A stretch of 64,000 bases of DNA from Diphasiastrum complanatum (taxonomy: Eukaryota; Streptophyta; Lycopodiopsida; Lycopodiales; Lycopodiaceae): contig CM055111.1 in NCBI GenBank assembly GCA_029204225.1, forward strand, positions 9,619,000 through 9,682,999, read 5' to 3'. Every line of letters begins with the position of its first letter. Position 1 is the stretch's first letter. The position numbers were made by a program, and so were the translations under genes. Positions 58,821-64,000 of the stretch are shown here, piece by piece. The notes under the pieces were generated by a model that did no database searches, was not told where the DNA came from, and was given only the letters and a program-made list of their open reading frames with translations.

Positions 58821-60435
58821 CTTTTTTGGATGACATCTGAGGAACCATTTGTGATTTAAGGCCCAAGGCAAGCATCCATCTACTTTTGGTGATGCATAAG
58901 AATATCTGTTGTAGCTGCAGTATGGATGCTCTGTTATGATAAGCTTGTTGTGCACCATTTAGATAAGCTTGTTATGTTCATTGAATAAGTCGACATCCAA
59001 AAATAAGAATATCAAGGGTTACATGAAGGGGTGATATTTTTTGTGTTGAGTTTTAATTTCAACTAAGTCATAGCCTGATTTTTTGAAAATGCTGTGCTAT
59101 ATTTTTCTGCCATATTAGTGAACATGCAGTTCTCATTTGAGATATTTGTCCAAGTTGTGGCCATCTGGTTTCTTCTAATTCCTTCTATGTTTGCTGGCAC
59201 CTTTGCGCTATGAACTAGGCTATCTAAAGCAAGATGAAGTGAATAAAGATGAAATCTCCTTATTTATTTGGAGGAAGCAGGGACTTCAGCTGATTTTGAC
59301 TTTTCTCTTAAGCAATAGCCTTCACCATGATGTAGTTCACCATTCATGTCAGAGAAGTAATAGTAACTTATATTTTGGTCTTTATACAAATGTATGACCA
59401 CCATCGTGGACAAATGCCTGTGAATGTGATATGCATCCACCCTTGGGTGCTAATGGAGTGAGTAGGGATTGTAGCATCTGGTCCGCCCTATGAATGATGA
59501 AGTTGATGGTCTATAATACTTGGTGGGTGGACTCATAAGGTTGCAAGTTCTACATCTCCTTTCGTCCAAGTTGTACCTAGCTGGTTTGTCCTATCTAGTG
59601 GTACATTATTCCCATTAGCTATCCTATTTTGTTAGGCTTTGAGCAAGCTGAAGTGACACAATGTTAATTCTTTAACGAGGGAGTAGAGACTTCATTTGAT
59701 TGACTTTGCTCATTAGTGCTTGCCTTCCTGATGACTTAGTTTGCCCTTTATTTTTGGGTTATTGATAGAAATTTAATACATTAGTCTCTGTACAAGTATG
59801 AATGCTAATGGGGACTTGTGTCTGTGCATGTGACTAACACCTGCTCTTGGGTGCTGATGAAGTGAGTGGGGATGTCGTAGTGTTCAATCTACAATCTCAC
59901 AATTTATGATAAGCTGATGGTTTGAGACTTTGTGGGTGAACTACATAAGGGTGAAAATTGCTTGCCTCCTTTGTTATTTTAAGCACAATCTTGGACATAG
60001 TGACAGAAGATTGCTTGTGGCTGTGAAAGAGAGAGATGAGGTGTAGTTGGAGAAATGCAGAGGCAGCCTAAATGCTAATAGGCATGAACACTTGATGTTT
60101 GGTGACAAGATGTGCACAGACAAGATTTTAGACTTATGCTGAACCTATAAAAGAATCACACTGGTTCGTAATGATAAAAGATTTCCAGCAGAAGAAAGAA
60201 CTGGAATGGATCCCCATGAAGAACGTTTGGAGATCAGTAAGGGTTTGAAGGAGGATGAGGATTGGGTTAATGGGCAACCATTATTGACCTATTATCCGGA
60301 GAGTGAGCATTCAAAAGCTTCAAGAACAAGCTTTTTGCAATAGCAGTAAATGGCTTATGTCATGGATATCCTGCAGAAGAGGATTATTTAAAGGCTTTCA
60401 TATTGAGCTAGTGGACCCTGTTACTCATTATTAAA
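58821..60435. other. 3' region and spacer with an old duplication
   Basis: After the stop there is no further gene. Segments 59230-59560 and 59650-59960 are a diverged duplication (shared words CTTGGGTGCT, GAGTGAGT-GGGAT and GTGGGTG). Confidence 0.5.
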
Positions 60436-61570
60436 TTGGCTGAAGCATTGGGAAGAGGGTTCTTTATTTTATTTTATTTTTTCTGTCCATGGATATCCGT
60501 AGAGTCTTCACCTCAGGCCCGTAACTATATGACAGTGATGCAGTATCCAGACCAATGTTCAACCAAGGACATCTTCAGGATAACAGTCCTTGCCTGGATA
60601 AATTTATCCTTTTTCCCTCCAAGACTAATGCGATTGTTTGAAGGGTTGCTGTTGGACTTAGGGGCAAATTTCAGATTTCCCACAATACAGGGATATCCAG
60701 AAAACACGTCTATGGGAAAAGACCAGCCAGACTTATGGGAGATCAGAAGATGCTGGAAAACATAAGCAACCTATAAGGTTTACGAGGTTGCCTGAGATGA
60801 GTCTAAACTGCAAGAAGATGGTGCACAAACCCAAGGGATGCAAAGAGCTTGGATTGATTAACATTGATGGAGAAAAGAATGTGTTATATAGAGATTGAGG
60901 GGATAAGGGGAAAGAAAGGATTGGAGAGAATGTTCAATTTGGGAAAGGTTCAAAAATGGGAGTGAGCTACAGCAGAGAAGGGGAAGCTGGTACCTAGAAC
61001 AAAGATTCATGGTTGGCCCCAGTTGACCCCTAGAAGATAATTGGTTATGGATTGATTATTTGATATGTCGCCACAAAATAATTAGAATACCACATCTCAA
61101 TGCTCCAATGAAGGTCTTTTCACCAAGACAAAGAAGACAACTCAGGTAAGCTATAGTAAATCCATTGATAATGGTCAAACTTGGCTGAGAAACCTAGCCA
61201 AGGGAGACTTGAAGGATGGCATGGATTAATAAGACCTACTTGGTTTCAGGGAAAAGCATAGTGAATGTGACAGCCTAGTGTGATAAATTTTGGAGAAGTA
61301 GTGACTGATGGGCCAATCCTTGATACTTCCTATTCATGAGAAATTGACTAGTGGAATAGACACCTCCAAATTGAGAGATCTTAGTACTGAAGGATAGAGA
61401 AGGCAAGACTACAAAGAAGCTGGTCGCCTTAGAAGACTTAACAACTGAGATCCTTATAGTTAACCGAGTATTACTTCCTCGCTCAGATTGCAAACCATAT
61501 GGCTTATATTGTGACAGGTTTGTGATTTGCAAGATAGAAACATGCAAGAAGAAGAAGAAGAATGAACAGA
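60436..61570. other. Spacer with an unsupported 109-codon ORF
   Basis: 60436-60765 (+) is open but begins with a low-complexity Phe run and shows no domain; I do not call it a gene. The rest is A/G-rich non-coding sequence. Confidence 0.4.
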
Positions 61571-61573
61571 TCT

Positions 61574-62160
61574 CTATCCACCCTCAAAGCCTTTCTTTGA
61601 CATCGTCTTTATTCTTGTCAAATAGTTTGAATACAAGAGAAGTTTTGTCATAGGCCCATTACATTCTCCCCTTTGGAAATAAAGGAGGAAATTGAGGATC
61701 TTGTCCATATAAATCTCGAAACGGGCTGATATGAGTAATTCTTGAATAGTTGTACGAAAAGCATGCAGGACATAAGGAATCCATTTATCCCAATCAAAAT
61801 GTAGCAGATCAACAAACATTGGAACTATTTGTTTAATCTTTCATTCAATTCATTTGGTTGAGGATGAGAGTCTCAAAAATACCCAAGCAAATATACATGA
61901 CTTTCGTAACTTTAGATTTGAAATTGGAGCCTTGATCTGAGAGGATTTGAACTGGTGTCATGCGGTTTGAGCCTTTTGATCCTAAAGAGCGTTCATAAAC
62001 TACAACTTCAATTTTTCACTTTGTGTACTTTTTAGATGCTTGTCCAATCCGAGTTTTTTTCAACGGCAGTCTCCAAGAGAACTTGAGACAAGGTCGTGAA
62101 TGATGTGTTGGCCACAAGCATTATTTGTCCATCACAAAGTTTATTGGCATCAAAACCTCA
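61574..62160 (-). pseudogene. Ty3/gypsy integrase fragment
   Basis: The minus strand reads ILSDQGSNFKSK (core Asp region), HPQPNELNERLNK (the HPQTxGxxER-type motif with the Glu), then LHFDWDKWIPYVLHAFRTTI. Stops and frameshifts throughout. Confidence 0.7.
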
Positions 62161-62189
62161 TATTGCTTCTAGAGATTTAAGATTTTGTA

Positions 62190-63143
62190 TTTGATTTCAC
62201 ATAGCTTAATGCGATAACTCAGCATGATGTGTATCCCTTACCTAAAGTTGATGATTTGTTAGATCGTTTGGGTTCTTCATCTTATTCGACCTCTATTGTT
62301 GGATACTAGCAAATACCACTCCTAGTAGTAGCTGCTCAATAAACAATATTTCAAACTTCATCAAGATTGTATGAGCTCATTGTTATGCCTTTGGACTATC
62401 TAAAGCCTTGCTACCTTGCAAAGATTTTTTTTCTTTTTTTATTGATCAAGGTGTAGTGGTATCCTTGGATGACATTCCCGTGCATACAAAAACTTGGGAA
62501 GAACATGTAAAAGTTTTGATATGGGCTTTATCCACTATGGCCAAGTTCAACTTGAAAATGCAATTATTAAAAAGTGTCGGCTCAACTCCAACTTGAATTT
62601 TTGGGATTTATTATTTCACGAGCCAGGATTGAGATTGTTATCAATCAAAAGACTCCGTGGATTAGCTACATATTGCGACAAATGTTTCTCAAACAACTAC
62701 TCTATATAATCTATAAAAAAAAAAGTTGCTATTTATTAATTACCTTACGTGATGAAAGTTTTAAACAATTGCTACAATTTATGTCTCAAGCTGCTGTTTT
62801 AAAACATCAAAATCTTACGAGGTCTTTTCTTCTTCAATCGGATGCTTCGCGAATGTTGTTGGTGCATCCAGACCTATTTGTTTTAAGAGTCAAAGTTAAA
62901 ATGCAACATAACAAAATTATTCTGTTAGTGAATTGTAAGCAATAGTTTGGGCATTTGAGCTTACACATGCTGAAAAACCCTTTGATCTCATTGCTTGGAA
63001 TGTTATTGGTCATTTCCCTATGTTAGAATCAAGCAATACGTATGTGATCATGATAATAGAATATCTTACACATTGGTTTAAAGTTCAAGCTAATTCCAGA
63101 TCATAAAGCTCCAACGGTAGCAAAGTTTCTTTTTTTGCATCAG
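62190..63143 (+). pseudogene. Ty3/gypsy RT, RNase H and integrase fragments
   Basis: Plus strand: degraded RT palm with VVVSLDDIPVHTKTWEEHVK (SLDD in place of YLDD), LSTMAKFNLKMQLLK and LEFLGFIISRARIEI. The RNase H start SFKQLLQFMSQAAVLKHQNL and LLQSDAS follows. At 63030-63143 a piece of integrase (YVIMIIEYLTHWFKVQANSR, then APTVAKFLF in another frame) runs up to the copia junction. Many domains are missing between the pieces. Confidence 0.75.
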
Positions 63144-63156
63144 TGGTATCAAAGCC
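63144..63156 (+). other. Copia primer-binding site without its LTR
   Basis: TGGTATCAAAGCC followed by a leader that aligns base by base with that of the 8-kb copy. No LTR lies in front; gypsy integrase sequence abuts it. Confidence 0.7.
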
Positions 63157-63254
63157 CGCTTGTCATAGTCTGACACAGCCAAAAAGCTATCAGATCCAAG
63201 AGGCTAAGCATTCAAACAAAGAACCATCAACAAGTGAGAACACAATTCACAACA

Positions 63255-64000
63255 ATGGCTTCAATAAGCAGCATACAATTCAAGATCTGTACAATCCTCG
63301 ATTCATCAGGATCTAACTTCCTAGCATGGAAGGTTAAGACCTCGTTGATACTAAAGGGAGAAGGATTATTCCCCTGGGTACATGTCACCGAGGAGATGCC
63401 TACAACTACAGGCAAGGAGCTACGCGAATGGAGGGAGAAGAATGACAAGGCAATAGCCGTGTTATCTTCATCCATTGAGGATAGCCTAACTCTTGACATG
63501 GCTACAATCTCTAAAACATAGGAGATGTGGGATACATTACTCACAAGATTTCAGATGAAATCACGCAGTCAGATCATGCTACTCAAAGATCAACTGACAA
63601 ACCTGCAGTGGGATGGCAAAGACCTCACTTCCTTTCTTAGGAAGATGAAGGATCTATTCCTTTCACTACACAATTTTGAAGTAGAAAATGCAGTGTCAAC
63701 AGAGAAGCAGCTTACATATCTGTTGAGAGACTTACCAAGATCCTTCCAAACAACCAGAACGCTGCTAGCAAAAGATCCTACAACGACACTCGAAAAGGCT
63801 GTTGTCGAGATTCGAGAAGAAGTCAAAGTCTTGATCACAACTTGATGCCTCTGACCAAGCTCTCTACAGCAACAAGAAATCAAAGAAGCAATTCAAGCCT
63901 AAGATCGAAGGCAGGATCGAGATCAGCAAGCAGAAGGAGCCAGCAAATGCAAGTGGAAGAACAAAGGAAGGTCAAAACAACAGAGTGGAGACAAGAAGAC
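63255..64000 (+). pseudogene. Ty1/copia gag (same family as 7913-8472), runs off the window
   Basis: ATG at 63255 (MASISSIQFKICTILDSSGS). The gag core follows: FLAWKVKTSLILKGEGLFPW, WDTLLTRFQMKSRSQIMLL, FLRKMKDLFLSLHNFEV and LTYLLRDLPRSFQTTRTLL. A TAG at 63519-63521 interrupts the frame, and a shift near 63840 moves the basic C-terminal region (before the zinc knuckles) to another frame. It keeps the middle of gag that is deleted in the 8-kb copy. Confidence 0.85.

Noticed and set aside
60436-60765. 109-codon plus-strand ORF
   Set aside because: Low-complexity start, no domain, no splice or promoter support.

Overview
This is a stretch of a land-plant nuclear genome. The evidence is spliced genes with GT-AG introns, a plant-type 8-cysteine lipid-transfer protein, a RIK-type KH protein, a PP2-A10-like membrane protein, and many nested Ty1/copia and Ty3/gypsy retroelements. 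Low gene density, AT-rich spacers, very long (GA)n tracts and deeply nested transposon debris suggest a large, repeat-rich genome. I lean towards a fern or another non-flowering plant, but the window alone does not settle this. No bacterial, plastid or CRISPR-like feature was found.

Layout. (1) 1-4.0 kb: the 3' part of a RIK-like KH-domain gene on the + strand. Its long intron carries a 248-bp GGTACC-rich MITE flanked by an 11-bp target duplication. (2) 4.0-9.6 kb: spacer, an unrecognised GC-richer broken ORF, then a minus-strand copia gag remnant with its primer-binding site and a long terminal repeat (LTR). (3) 11.3-20.1 kb: an old plus-strand copia split by a 6.3-kb copia on the minus strand. 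The inserted copy is complete: two 862-bp LTRs with one visible mismatch, a 5-bp target duplication, an open 1308-codon gag-pol, primer site and polypurine tract. (4) 22.9-24.3 kb: copia integrase and LTR debris. (5) 24.8-32.8 kb: a degenerate Mutator-like (MULE) transposase gene interrupted by a 4.0-kb internally deleted copia, whose 3' LTR has gained a (CT)n expansion absent from its 5' LTR. (6) 33.2-37.3 kb: a (GA)86 tract, a SINE-like sequence and spacer. (7) 37.3-37.6 kb: an intact secreted lipid-transfer-like gene on the minus strand. (8) 38-43 kb: fragments of gypsy and copia elements. (9) 43.1-51.4 kb: a compact block of four decaying, intron-bearing genes. (10) 52-56.5 kb: chromovirus remnant, spacer, and a five-copy 188-bp tandem repeat. 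(11) 56.9-58.8 kb: an intact PP2-A10-like gene. (12) 59-64 kb: spacer, then rearranged gypsy fragments fused to a copia gag.

The most unusual part is 43.1-51.4 kb. Gene 1 (+) looks like a DDE-type transposase. Gene 2 (-) and gene 4 (-) are unrecognised. Gene 3 (+) joins a histone-H3-like fold to a Ulp1/C48-type cysteine protease domain. Genes 1/2 and 3/4 are convergent. Genes 2 and 3 diverge from a shared region whose two arms look like inverted copies of the same promoter and leader. I infer a multi-gene DNA transposon or a captured-gene element; I could not find its ends.

Intact host genes are few: RIK-like (partial), the lipid-transfer-like gene and the PP2-A10-like gene. Nothing suggests that these three act together.
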